From: Ulva prolifera
Lineage: Eukaryota; Chlorophyta; Ulvophyceae; Ulvales; Ulvaceae
Assembly: GCA_023078555.1 (NCBI GenBank)
Contig: CM041200.1
Location: forward strand, 2,116,001-2,180,000
Reading direction: 5' to 3'
DNA: 64,000 nt
The notes below the pieces were generated by a model. It was not told where the DNA came from. It saw only the letters and a program-made list of their open reading frames with translations, and ran no database searches. Positions 10,463 through 22,951 of this stretch are shown in pieces. Within the stretch, counting starts at the first letter, position 1, and every line of letters begins with the position of its first letter. The position numbers and the translations under genes were made by a program.

Positions 10463-10811
10463 TGTCAGAAAAGCTATCATTTGTGCAGGTCAGGATGCGC
10501 AGTCCTTGTTCAGGTCAGGTCAGGGCAGCCAGCATCTCATACCTGCTGCGCACAGAGGTAGAACCGAGAGATGCTGAGGAGAAGTGCTAGTACCGGGAAA
10601 CAGTAAAGAGAAATGGTTACAGATCTCAGTGTGCACATGCTTATATGCACACTGAACACGCAAGGTTACGGCGGGAAACCCTCGCACGATCTCTCTCACT
10701 ACATCGAGACAATCCTAACTGGCGGCTTACCCCTACACTGGATCCGCGGATCGTCCGTGCATGGGTGCACCTGTCACCACACTGCTGCCCGCAGGCTCAT
10801 GCATTGTGACA
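10463..10811 (-). repeat. 5' LTR of copia element B
   Basis: 349-bp reverse complement of the copia A LTR with scattered differences. On the minus strand it runs TGTCACAATG (ending at 10811) to TTTTCTGACA (at 10463). The next bases outward, TCAGA (10812-10816), would be its target duplication; the partner lies beyond the left window edge. Confidence 0.92.
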
Positions 10812-12105
10812 TCAGATACTTGAACCATGACCATGTTCGACCTGTACAGAGAGCTGGAATGTGTCTTCTCATTCGCGGGCCGGTGACTGCCACGTTTCAC
10901 CCCGTGCGTGCATTCGCATGTGCACCTGCCTTGTGCGCTACGAGGCACTTTCACAACACACCTCTAATAAACACCTAGTTTGTTACAGGATACCGCCAGC
11001 GGTGCTCCACCTCAAAGCAGGGCACGGCCTGAGTGCATACAACATACGGCATCACACGGCCCACATGAGTGCGGCCAATCTACTATTGTTGTACTTGAAG
11101 CACCGGCATGCGTAACACATGGCCAAACATCACTGCGAACACCAAATCCGCCGCAAGGCATGACAGGCGCAAGATCGATGTAGAGGCCACGGGCTATAGT
11201 ATCGCGGCATGGCATGATCACGCGCCCGGTGTATGAATTCCGTCGAACCTAGGTCAAAGCTAGTCAAAGCAATCACCTGTGCAGCGAGAGCTACTCGCAC
11301 CTCTAACAAGCACCTAGTTTGTTACACCCGGTCGTAAGCAACACGGATGCCTGAAGCGATCGGGAATCCCTGGACTACCTGACGGCGTTGAAAAATCTGG
11401 CGACCGGGACCGAACGAGGCATCCAAGAACACGCACAATGCGGGCCGTTTGTAAGCGGGCCTAGGGAACCTTCTTCGTGTTCTGTCATATTGCGCATCCT
11501 CTGTCTAGTGACCTTATCGTTGCGACCACGATTCTCAAAGCAGTTCTCAAGGCATGCCGACCACATATGTGGTCACGTTAACAGGCAGGTGCCAATGTCC
11601 AATAGGATACGGCTCAGTAAATTCAGATTTACTTTACTTTACCACATGGCAGCCACAATTGCTCAACATCATACGGCACTGATTGAGTACGTGGTGACAC
11701 CATCGCATGGAATACAACAGTAATCACTTCGACCACGTGGCGCCGCGTCATGACATTTCCGTCCCGGAATTGCGCATCTGCCCGTGCGCCGTCGCGATCC
11801 TGGGCCTGTTGGGGTGACCGAATGCATGCCGGTGCCCCCAATGCGCCGGCCGTTCGCCGTGTGACACAAGCGTGCATAACAGCCGGGCATCCTCTAGCAG
11901 AGATGGCGTTGATTAATCTGACAAAGGTGTCGCGGATGGGCCTTGAACTCGTTACCATCGGAACGGGCTGTTGTGCACGTCACCAATAACAGCGTGTGCG
12001 ATGGCCAGCGTGTTGGCGGGAACGATCTCCTCTGCGGCCCGCTGTGCACGCCTTGACTACTGCATGTAGACCTTGGATGCGCGAAGCCCACAGGGCAAAT
12101 ACTGC
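10812..12105. other. Intergenic stretch with a 30-bp direct repeat
   Basis: No supported gene. A near-identical 30-base motif, CACCTCTAA then a variable base, then AA, then CACCTAGTTTGTTACA, occurs at about 10959-10988 and 11298-11327 in the same orientation. The rest shows no recognisable coding. It presumably holds the promoter of the GT61 gene downstream. Confidence 0.5.
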
Positions 12106-14946
12106 ATGGTGCATGTGGACATGCCGGCTGTTGCTGTGTTGATGTTGTGGCTCGCCGGTAGCGCTGGGTTGATCCTCTTTTCTTCGTATGTTCAAGCTGA
12201 CGAAACCATCCTCGGAGCAGATCACGATGCCACACCCACGGACACAGCGAATGTAACAAGCTGTGTGTGCTCGCATCAAGATCTTTGCGAAGATGGCGAT
12301 TCCTGCGGGGGCACCACGTATGGTCCAAGCCGGGGGGCGTTTCCTTATGGCTGTCGTTGGCGAGAAGTACAGCCGTCAAGTGGAACGGACAAATATGAGT
12401 ATTGGGACACTCACGAGCAGATGTGGGTCGATCAGAGACCTTTGGGGTGTACGATGAACGTATGCCAATCACTGACAGCAGCGTTGTTCTGCTGTAAGCG
12501 TCAACGAGCGCCATGCTCAGCGTGGTCATTGTGATGTACTTCATACGATTTTCTGCTGACGTATGGCTGCGCAGTGTGATGCATTTGGAAATCAATGTGG
12601 TGTCAGCTTGCAGCTGAAGTCTGCGGATGAATACATTTACAATTCCAAGGATGACAGGCAGGCAGTGCGGAACCCTGCAACAGGCGTCGAACCCAAGTCG
12701 ACATACACTATATTTACAAATTTGTGGTACAACAACGGCCGGTGCGGAGTCTAATTTACAGAAATGTCATTTATGCCACAGTGACACAGCTATTCCTGAA
12801 TACCAAGCAAGTCCCCCCCTCAATCAATATGTGCCATGGAGGTGCAGGTGGTATGCGTTGGTGGAAGGTTCGAAATTCATCAACACCATCAAGATCTCCC
12901 GAAACGTGCAAGTCACGACCCTTCATGTCAAGAACGCAACCACTTGGTTTGAGAACACCCAGCACAAGGTTGTGCGCGGGGACACTCTGTTCTTCGATTA
13001 TATTTTCTTCGTGCACCCCACAGCCATCGGGCACTGGTGCGTCACTGTGATCAGTTATTGGGTGGAGCCAGGGTGGGGCTGATGAACACTGATGAACTGG
13101 TGTTGTGGCCAGTGAGTGTTGTTGTCGCTCTAGGTGTGAGATGCTTTTCCCACTCTACTCAGTGCTGAAAGATGCGTCGCTGAAGATCAAGTCGATGAAT
13201 ATGCTTCTGCTGCACCTGCGCCGGAAGCACCTCATGGAGTGGGTCCGCAATGTGATTGCAACTACTCTGCACATTTCCTCTGGCGAACCGCTGCCTGCAA
13301 TTTGGTTTCAGGAAGATGCTGAAGATTCGCATGCACAGCTCGTGTCACCGCTTCAAGGCGTGCCAGTCGACACATGGGTGGGTCCTCTTGATTGCACTAG
13401 TTCCACACAGCCACGTTGATGTGGTACACTGGATTTGGCATCAACGTCTGGGTAGGGCCTCAGTCACAATCGAACTTGTCATTGTGACCTTGAGACCATC
13501 TGAATGTATTTCCTTGAGATTTTGTCGTCTCCACAAAGACGTGGGCTGCTATCGGCAACTTCCAGGTGCTGTCAGATGCGATGCACAGCACTACTTATTC
13601 CTCCTTGCACCAAGCTATGGTATACTGAACAGCTTCAAAGCCAACACCTGTACACGGACATGGCCATTATTGTGAAGTCACTGAGATAATGCGGCTGTTT
13701 GTCAACTCAAAACGTCCCTGTCATATATATATTTTGCGCACCACATGCTGAAAGTGGAATCACACGTTGCAGGTTTGCATCGAACGAGCCATCATTGTGA
13801 AGGATCTGTTCACTGGAGGAAAGCGCTCATTTGCTTCCAGTGCCCACGCCCGGGAGTTCAGGGCTAAGATCTATGAGGCAAATGGGCTCACAGTCCCCAC
13901 CTCTTCATCAAAAGGCAATAAACCACCACAAGTGTGCTTCACAACTAGCTGTCATGGCCCACCTTGTTCCATCTTGTGCTCCTTGTTTGGAACCAGTGCA
14001 TGGAGCTGAACGTGCATGGACATCACATATTCACAGTGAGCGGGTGTCAATATGCAAGTCTCCAGTTCATTCTAAGCAGGACTGTCATCTGGATGGACAG
14101 ACGAGAGCCTGGTTTCTAGCAATGAAGGATGCTTGTCTTGATTACCTTTCTCATGCTACAGCTGATCACGTTTCAGAGGAAACGTGCGAACCGACGCATC
14201 ATCAATGAAGCTGCAGTGTTGGACCTGCTGCGGACCTATGCACCTGTGCAAGTTGTCGAGTTCAATTCTTCTCACAGCTTTGCCGAGCAGCTTACCGCAG
14301 TATCTCAAACAGGAGTATTTGTCAGTGTAAGTCCACATTCCAATGTGAGCATTAAAATTTTACCGTTGTGAACCACTCATTCCCAAGTGTGCTATAGGCG
14401 CATACCAGCAATTTGGCGAATGCTATGTTCCTGCCACCCGGCGCAGCAGTTGTTGAGCTCATTCAGCGCTTCTGGTCATGGCGGCGGCTAGATCAGAGTT
14501 TCAAAGATCAAACTGATCAGATGGGTGACATCCACCACTTTGCATGGAGAGCGTTTCATGAAAACCAGACTGTATATCTGAACCCCCGTGATTCAGAAAA
14601 GTGCGTCCTTCTCAACCGCCATGGTTTATTGAGTTCAGTTCTGGGTGTTTGGTGTGGGTTGGTTTGACAAACACCAGCACAAAAGGTTGCACCCATGTCA
14701 CCACATGCCTTCCATTGATGTAGATTTGGCAAGTGGACACTGGATCAATGCCACGTGGAAGAATGTGTTGAAGCTCACACAAATGTGGACATCATAGTAG
14801 ACATAGATCAGTTGAAGAGCATGTTGGATGCCCGCATCCCGCAAGTTCTGGCTGGGGTCTCTGTGAAGAAGATGACCAAAGCTGGCCTCAATGTATGGCC
14901 GGATGCGGATCCTGCTGGGTCGCAACCCTGGAAAGTGGCCCCATGA
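12106..14946 (+). CDS. GT61-family (DUF563) glycosyltransferase, 8 exons
   Basis: Exons by eye: 12106-12459, 12575-12741, 12848-13036, 13134-13377, 13773-13931, 14162-14326, 14398-14600, 14724-14946. Phases agree at every junction and give about 567 residues. The N-terminus has a hydrophobic signal-anchor (LMLWLAGSAGLILFSS), as expected of a Golgi/ER type II enzyme; the ATG at 12121 is an alternative start. Family landmarks in order: NLWYNNGR joined to WYALVEG, FDYIFFVHPTAIGHW, CEMLFPLYSVL, PAIWFQED, ERAIIVKDLFTGG, LITFQRKRANRRIINE, VVEFNSSHSFAEQL, and HTSNLANAMFLPPGAAVVEL. GT61 enzymes transfer xylose, arabinose or GlcNAc to glycans or proteins. The substrate cannot be inferred here. The usual HGAG at the nucleotide-sugar site reads HTSN. 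The 3' end could extend further if the stop at 14944 is spliced out. Confidence 0.9.
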
Positions 14947-16370
14947 CTGGGTTTTTCAGCGATAGGCTGCCATTTCGATCCTCCTGGTCTGCACCTACGC
15001 GAAGTATGCATTGCTTCTGCACTGCGTCGGCATGCACTGTGACATCCTGTGCACGAAAAGACATGCTAGAGAGATGACAAGTAGCCTGCAAAGAAAAAGG
15101 TGTAAGCGTCCTGAGATTCAGACCTGTCCACACACTGCTGGAGCGGTGCATAGGGTGGGCCAGTATGATACCTTGCGCCAGTCCAGCAACGTCATGTAAC
15201 CCTGCTGAAACAGCGAGACAGTACTGTCTGCTCCTTCTCATCTCGTCTGACTTGGCGTTGGGTGCTATGTGCCCTTGGTCTTGTGCTGCAATGCCGACTT
15301 GGTGCTGCCGTGCTGGATGGCATGCTCTCTCCTGTCTGCTTCAACCGATGGGCCTGCCATGAACGCTTGCGACGGTCTCTCATATCCGCATGAATCTGAG
15401 ATCTAGCAATGACGAGGCTACTACTGCACTCTGCTCGTGCGCCCTCTGAGCCCTGCCTCCCCGTCAGTGACAACGATCGCCGGGGTTGCGGGCAGGTAAG
15501 ACCTCACTTAAGCAGTTGACCAGCTGTTAGATTGCCAACTATGGATCCTGGGTGTGTCAGCACAGCAAATCAGCGTGGCCATGCGTGATTCTTTCTCTGC
15601 CATGTCTGTGTTGCAGCATGCGCACTTTGTGCATTTGTCTCCTATCACCTCCGATTCACTGCCACCGTGCACCGAGCCGTGTTGCCCGGTTTCTTTGCCT
15701 CTGTGACTGTTCCGAGAGCAATGCATCGGCTGTTATCACTTTCTTTTTTATTCTGCACCGTTACAGATCCGTCGTGGCAATTACTGGACGGAGAAACAAG
15801 ATGTGCATTATCGGATGGAGCTGCTCTCTCACGTAGCCCCAATTGTGTTCGTGTAATTTACTGCATGCTGGCACGCGCTGATGAGGATGCAATGAGCATA
15901 GTATCTGCCACCACGCGTGGCCACGGGACGTTTGTGTCACAGGAGACCGTGGCAGAAATTTCAACCATGCTTTATCACTCTGCACATGTTAGCGAGTAAA
16001 TGAGATGCCCACATCAGAGTTAGTAGTACACATCTGGGTGCTACGGCCGAACTTGTGTTGGGTTCGTGTGACACTCGTTTAAAACTTTGATTTGGGTAGT
16101 TTTGTTTTCCTGGAGCGGAAATGGAGCCAGGACCGGCCAAACTACACATGCCAGTGTAAACTTCGAGACACACATTTTCGTAAGAATTCCCGCAGAAAAT
16201 GGTATAGCGATGGTATGCGGCGAATGCGTTGCACGCTTCTGCAAGTTCACTTGACAGTTTCACAGATGCATGCCTCATCTGCAATCCACCGGAAATGCAG
16301 GTAGGGCATGCAGCTGAGATGACGTTTATGTCCAGTGATCTACCGACCATACGCCCCAGCTGGCCAAGGC

Positions 16371-16453
16371 CTGGCCGAGCGACCTCCTTGTCGAGACCCC
16401 CCGCGGATGGGTCACAGCGTCATGCTTCGTACTTGGCGAACCGAGCATGACGG
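16371..16453 (+). repeat. Inverted-repeat arm, left
   Basis: About 82 bp, CTGGCCGAGCGACCTCC through CGAGCATGACGG. It reappears in reverse complement at 17704-17785 with about three differences. Weaker similarity continues outward to CCAGTG near 16332 and its partner near 17815. The arms are about 1.25 kb apart. I found no target duplication, so a transposon origin is not shown. Confidence 0.75.
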
Positions 16454-16698
16454 CATGGCCTCGCGCGCGGTTTCGACTCGCCATCGCGGTGGCCCTGGCG
16501 CCGTGGCTGTGCGCTACAGAAATAATTAAAGTCACACGCAACGCAAACGATCCGTACTGCTATGCGGGTGTTGTCAGCGCCGCGCGACTGCATTGGTCGA
16601 GCAAATGCAACCCCGAGCCCTCAGCGGCGGAGCCTGCAGCCTGGAACGGCCCGCTTTCAAACACAATGATATCCTGTAACCAGTTCGGGGTATCTTGA
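16447..16698 (+). CDS. Possible secreted protein, first exon or short ORF
   Basis: The ATG sits at the inner edge of the left inverted-repeat arm. The frame opens with a basic then hydrophobic stretch (RARFRLAIAVALAPWLCA), which looks like a signal peptide, and ends at 16698 after 83 residues. Only the untranslated part and the first codons are shared with the opposite arm. I do not recognise the protein, and it may be chance. Confidence 0.2.
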   Translation: MTAWPRARFRLAIAVALAPWLCATEIIKVTRNANDPYCYAGVVSAARLHWSSKCNPEPSAAEPAAWNGPLSNTMISCNQFGVS

Positions 16699-17703
16699 CA
16701 GCTACTTATCTTTGCATGATTTTCTGCGTTGCGTGTGCTTTTCAGGGACCGTCGCACATGTACATTGCAGCCCCGCAGCCTTGCGTAGTCAAAGTCGATG
16801 CTTACCATCCATTGATCTTATCGTCACAAGACGATTGCTTGTTACGATTTCGCTAGATTCATCTTTGGGGGCATTGAACCAAGCGGCATGCAGCATTACG
16901 TCTATGCTTGTGTTGCACATTCTGGCCGGCGTGGGCTGCAAGAAAAAGATTGATTGCTTGACAAAGGCTTGTTTTCGCTTCTACGCAGCTCAGCAAGCGC
17001 AAATGCAGCCGTGATATGGCAGAGATTTTGCTTGCCAACTTCATAGTCTCATCGGCCATTGCAGCGAATAGTTGGCATGAGCCATTGTTGCCCAACTTGT
17101 AAGTACCTCGAACAAGACGTGGTCACCAGCGGACATCACCCATGATATCAACAAATAAAAGAGCAGCAATGATAACAAAGTTCATGATGTTTCAGAGGCC
17201 ATATATATGTGGTCTCATGTTACATGAAGCATGTACAATCTCGCGGCTGGAGTATCTCGCAGGCTGCGGCAATCGGTATACAACAAGCCCGTGTGATGCA
17301 GCAAGGATAACATGTATGAAGGCGTAATTCGATGTCGTATATCTGCCAATGCTGTCCGGCTTGAGGAAACGCAACCGTTGCTGTTAGCACTAGCGCAACT
17401 ATATCGAGATACTTCCGCTCGTACGCAGCTATTCGCTAAACATTGGGCCGACAATAATTCAATCATACTTGAGTGTGTCTGAAGTATCTCACAGCTCTGT
17501 TGAAGAGCATACGCAGCCTGGAAGATGAGACAGCACATGCCGCTGCAAATAGCACGGCAACACAGCCTCCATTTAGTCAACTATGCAACGTCACATCCAC
17601 TATGAGCAACGTACTACTTGCTTGTGATTGCAGCCATGGCAAAGGCGCCCCCATGGGGCCCCAATGGGTTGTTGCCTGCGCGCTGTTGGCCCGACGGAGA
17701 CAC

Positions 17704-17785
17704 CGTCATGCTCGGTTCGCCAAGTACGAAGCATGATGCTGTGACCCATCCGCGGGGGGTCTCGATAAGGAGGTCGCTGGCCGAG
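17704..17785 (-). repeat. Inverted-repeat arm, right
   Basis: Reverse-complement partner of 16371-16453, about 96 percent identical by eye. The ATG at its inner edge (minus strand) opens only a short frame, so the pair does not encode two homologous proteins. Confidence 0.75.
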
Positions 17786-18112
17786 CTGCAGCATGCAGGG
17801 TGTGTAATAGACACTGGCCATGCATCGTCACGTCGTCACACGTGTAGCCACACCAGGCGCGCCGATCACATCACGGCGCCGGGGCAAGCCGGATCTCAGA
17901 TGCAACTGCAATGTGCCTTCGCACTGCGGCAAAGCTGCTAAGTTGCGACACTGGTCTGTGGCGTTAACCCCACAAAGCTGTGAACGCTTCGCTGTCCCTC
18001 GACGGGGTCTGCGTCTGTGTCTGTTGTTAGCAGAATCAAATGTTCGTGTTGGAAGCAGCGCCAGGGCAGAATACTTACTCTATTGCTGCTTTCCCCTAGC
18101 AGCTGAGCTGTG

Positions 18113-21100
18113 ATGGAGTCCTCGCTTTCCGAAAAGCGCAGGCCAAAGCGTGTCAGGTTTTCAGAAATAAACGATGTTCATGTGTTCGAGGCATGTTCCC
18201 ATCAAGCTCCAGGCGGAAGCTCGGGTGCAGAACTCAGCACCAGTATCAAGTATGATCTGCTTGTTGATGCAGGCGAATCACACCGACACCAATTCAGGTA
18301 TACGAGCTGCACAACCCGGTGTCAGCGCAGACGAAGGTACGCTCCGCTAGCCGCATCCAGAAAGCCGTGTAGTACTGAGCAAAACGAGATGTCTGTCATG
18401 ACGATGTGCAGTGGTATTTGGCGCAACGGACACGGCGAGTGAAGATGATGTTGATCTTAATCAAGAGCGGCAGATTGGTGGGTGAACGCAGCTTTGGAGC
18501 CTAGTTCACGGGCATCGCTGCTTCTTACAGGATGTGTGCTAGGAATGATGTATGTTTGAGTGCTGCCGCTAACGCGAAATCGATGGCTGTGCAGTTCTGC
18601 AAAAGGTGGCCAAGATAGCCGCCTGGTCATCATGTGACGACACCAGTAGGATCAACTTTGAACACAGCGATGATGATCAAGGCGCAGGGCCTCACTCCGC
18701 AAATCGTGCATCTGCAGAGTGCCCAAGTGTGCATGCTTGGGATAGACCCAGCCGTGGCCATTACCGTCCGGTGCGAGCATGCAGTGGCTATAATGCCAAC
18801 ATACATCATGAGTTGTCAACTGTGTGATAGTTTCGAACCCGTGTTCGTGCTTTTCACACTCATGCTGTGAACGTGTTTTAAGACTTTTGCATGGGTGCAG
18901 TCTGCGGCGTTTGCTTACCAGCGGGGCCCTTCACTCCCCCGGTGTAGCATGCTTACTGAAGACAACATGAGTGCTGATGAAAGTGGACCACTGGCAGGCA
19001 TGCCGCAGGCGTACATCAATTCTGCCCGAGCTGCGGACATGAGGTCTCCTGGAGTAAATGCATATGCTCCACAACACAATGGTGCAATTGACAGGATGCC
19101 CTCAGGTGGCGACTCACCAACTGATATGGACACTGGTATTTCGTCACCTCCGCGATACCAAGAGGGCCGACAGGGCGCCATAGCTCCAGCAAACAGTGCA
19201 GAGGACCAGCATGAGGCCGCCAGTAGGCCAATTACCCCTGAAATCAGAGAAGATTCCTGGAGCTGCGGCACAGCGCAAGATGACACACACGACAGGCTCC
19301 GGGATATTACAGGTGTCATGAATGTAGCGTCAGGTTTCAATTCCAACCAGGATGGTGCAGTTGACCCTGTTTTGCTCTCCACTGGCAGAAGGCCGGCCTC
19401 TCGTGAACCACTGCATCGCGACCGCACAGCTCTCGCACCGTTGTCAAACATGAAGCGTGCGTCTTTTCCGGCCATTGAAGGTAAGAATTTTTTCCTCTGT
19501 GGCTACTTCATCCTGAAGTGTTTTCAGCGCTATTTATGCTTATCCAAGTGGACCACTTCTGGGTGTATGTCGGTCTTTTTCAGGATATACATGCTGAACG
19601 TATTGGTCAGCTTCCTCTGGCCGGATGTATGCCATTTCTGACAGAAAGGGTGTGATGTAGGAGGGTAGGTAGTGCGCACAACAATTTCAAGTATTTGAGC
19701 ACTGTTGACCCCTTGATTGGCATGTGCAGGCCGCAAACAGAACGAGAACCAAACTGAAAATCTCTTGAATGGGGACTTCCAAATGGACAGTGCTTTTTTG
19801 AACGCCGACAATGTAGCACAGAGTGATGGAACGACAGCAAGGCTTCTGAATCTTGATGTTCAGGACGAATCCATAGGCGATCAGCTTCTGAATCTGGATG
19901 CAGAGAAAGTTGATGACGCTGATTACCTGTTGAAATCGATGGTCATGCCTGAGGCTCAGGCGTGTATCTGCTTGGATCCCTGCTGCCTGTGCATCAGTCT
20001 TTCAGAGATACAGTTCAAGCGAGTTTAAGGACTGTTGGCATCCAAAAAATCGCAGTGTACAATGCAAGGGCATTTATTGCAGATGTCAGCTAGCCGCAAC
20101 CTAACTGGCTGTGGGGAGATTGCTGCGGAAATTCCGTCAAGGCCCGAGAATCAGGAGCTCACCGAAGACGCGTCCAGGCAGCGCCCAGAAGGGCCGTCAA
20201 ATGGAGCAAGGGCAGGACTGATGTTGAATCCGAGCAGGAATGCTCAGAACGGCCATGGTTCATGCCGCCAGAAGTCACCTGGTGCACGGCAGGCTACCAA
20301 ACGGCACCGTGGTCCTCCATCCTCTCCTTTGAGGCAAATGTCATCGCGTCTGCGAACAACAACACCCAAGTGCGATGACATCTTCGAGCTGTCTTCTTTG
20401 CAATGCTGGCAATCCCGTGGCATGCCGGTGTGAACTGACCACTTCTTTCCAGGTGCTCAAACATGTGCAGGTCACCCTGCCCGACCACAGGGACACCGCT
20501 CAAGCCGATTATAGAAAATCGCATGGAGGATTCAAAATCGCCTGCTCCTCCACCTCAAGCATTCGGGGGTGCCAACATGTCACCTGATGGGCAGAATCCT
20601 CTCCGAATACTTCCTTTCATGCACACCCCACGTGATCTGCAGGCTCTTGGCATTGACGAAGACGAAATGTGTCAGCAGAATTTTGGAGGCGATTTGCTAT
20701 CAAGTACCCCAACGGTAGGTTGAAGATCGAGACCCGGCGCTTAGTATTTGCTGCTTTGGTCAAAAGAATCATGTGTCACAAGCACGGGCTCGTGCAGGGC
20801 CAGACACCAGCACCAGGCGCCTCAGCATTTGACATGCCCCATGGGCGTGTTCCAGTCTCACCTTCGCGCGTGCTGTTGTCACCTCTTGCTGCTGTATCGA
20901 CGCATGGATTTATGCAGCTCATAGGGATACAGCACGAAGTCGATGCTTGCAAGCTGTCTGACCCGACAGTGGGTGCTGTGTTGAGGATGCAGACTCTTGC
21001 CAAGTTGGGGGATCCTGGTAGCACGGCCAATCTTGTGGTATGGGGAGAACTTGAAGCATCTTGCAGAGCCCTGGTTGCCTCTTTTCAGAGTTCCTGTAGA

Positions 21101-22951
21101 TGTGGTGTAAATCGTTCACACAAGCAATGAAGTGCACTCTTATCTTACAACTCTCACTGCATCTCGCAGGGCAAGCCTCATGGTGGTTATGGCCCACTTC
21201 TGTGTCGGGCCCTGGATCAAGCCTATACCGAAGCAACAAAACATCTTTTGCAGCACTCAGGCACAGCTCAGCAGCAGATGCTGGACATGCTAAAGAAGAT
21301 TGAGCAGGAAATTGGACAGAATCCTCCTTCTGTGTACCATTCCTTCAAGGTTTGGCGCGATATGCCATCTATCAAGTTGTTTTTTGCTACAATCATGTAA
21401 CACAGAATTTGGTATGCAGTACGCCAGCTGTGAGGAGCAGGCTACCATCTTGAGGACCATGTCGAACCATTTGACCAGTGCAATTGAAGATGCTAATGCC
21501 ATGATTAGCAGCATGGTCCTGACCTGTGAAGCAGGCGGGCGTGAGAAAGCGATGGCTAGCAATCTTCAAGCCAAGCAACTTGCCTCGGAAACCAGGGAAC
21601 CACGGCAGGCTCTTTGTGCCAAGACATCCCAGGTGAGCCATGGTGTTTGCTGTATGTTCAGCTTGACAAACTCGACTCAGGATAGTGATAATAAACGGCT
21701 GATTTTGGTGTGAAGGTGGACCATACATGTGAGGCCATATCTGATATGCAACTTCACTTGACAGAACTTGTACAAGCACAGCATGATCGCTATACAGTTG
21801 CACAAACTGAAGTTGAGCGTTCTCGATCGCAACTGCAAGAAATCACTGCCAAGTTGCAGCACTCTCAAGATGATATCGAGGTGTGTGTGCAGATTCAGAG
21901 CCTGGCTGAGTACCACAGGAGTTCAGTGACAGCTCAGCTTTGTTGGTGATACAGGAGATGGAGACAGACGTAGAGTCAAAGAAGGCGGCATTGGAGCGAT
22001 TCCGATGCGAAAGTGAGAAACAGATGCAGGATCTGCAAGCTGCTGCAGCACAGGCAAAGTACGAAGAATTGCGTGAAATGTTTATTCTGATGTGTGATGA
22101 GACGGGCTGCTTGATGAAAAAGGCACGAAAGTACGAGTGGAATGGCCAATTGTGTACCGAGGTCACGTGGGAGGTAACAGAGCGAGTTATGTGCATCCTG
22201 CGCTTCACTGACACCAGCACAGATCCTGCTGTATTCCTGAGGTACCATGGTGGCCAAACCGCAGGTATGCTGCCTCAGAGACCCTTACTTCCTGTCCTCT
22301 GTACCTGTATACCAAAGCCACTACAGTAGTACTAAGCTGGTGACATGGGCTTTGCAGAGGATGTGCAGTTTAAATCCTTGTTGGAATCTTGTCTTGAGCT
22401 GGATCCCACAGATGGCAGATGTGCAATGGTGGAGGAACATGGGAGTGATTCTCCCTCAAGGATCCTAAAGTGGTGCAAGGATGTTGCAATTCAAGTCGAA
22501 GCCCTTTCATTGGAGGTGTCGCGGTTGCCAATGAATGTGCACATGGCCACTTCTTCAAACGTGCCAGTGGGCGGCAGGATAATGATCTCGTTCTGGTGCG
22601 TCCAGAGGGACATTCAGGTGCGTGTGCAAGCACACTTGACCTTGGACTTTGCTGGTGAAAACTTATGAGCTGTTTGACGAAGAAGATCTCTTCTTGCTGC
22701 ATCATCATGACGTGGAACTGCTGCAGGTAGCGCTGAATTTTGCGGCGGCGGTTGCCACCACTTGTGGGGACAAGGGTATCCTAACCCTTACGCTACAAGA
22801 CTTTCATCACAACGCAACAACATGCGTTATTGCTGATGTGGTGAACTGTAGGTTGCAGAAATTCTTGCAGCCTGGAGATGCAAAATGGTATATAACCAAT
22901 GCTTGCCTTGAACTTCGTACTGCATTGCTCGCAGAAAGTTTGAGTACATAG
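18113..22951 (+). CDS. KNL1/Spc105-like kinetochore scaffold, multi-exon (exons not fully resolved)
   Basis: Starts MESSLSEKRRPKRVRFSEI: a basic patch followed by an RVxF-type PP1-docking motif, then VHVF, as at the N-terminus of KNL1/Spc105. A second similar motif, KRASF, lies near 19455. A long Ser/Pro/Asp-rich, probably disordered region follows (18940-20720), with a duplicated LLNLD motif near 19850-19900. From 21300 to 22130 the exons encode heptad-rich coiled coil (for example LQEITAKLQHSQDDIE and EMETDVESKKAALERF). Near 22440-22660 a segment with VEALSLEVSRLP and IMISFWCVQRDIQVRV resembles the RWD-type C-terminal module. KNL1 recruits PP1, BUB proteins and the MIS12 complex to kinetochores. 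I saw no clear MELT repeats. The 3' end is uncertain: coding may continue to a TGA at 23581. Assignment is inference from architecture. Confidence 0.5.

Larger units (their letters stand above)
14947..18112. other. Intergenic stretch, no firm gene
   Basis: Mostly unassigned. An exon-like segment follows a clear acceptor at 15766 (TTACAG) and ends at a TAA near 15858, but I could not join it to a gene. Another short open stretch ends at 15199 with ATGTAA. The region also contains an inverted-repeat pair (16371-16453 and 17704-17785) and a short secreted-type reading frame at 16447, listed separately. The promoter of the KNL1-like gene should lie at its right end. Confidence 0.4.

Noticed and set aside
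18113..20720. MELT-type repeats expected of KNL1
   Set aside because: Searched by eye in the visible frames. TDMDTG and RDITG are only loosely similar, so none was annotated.
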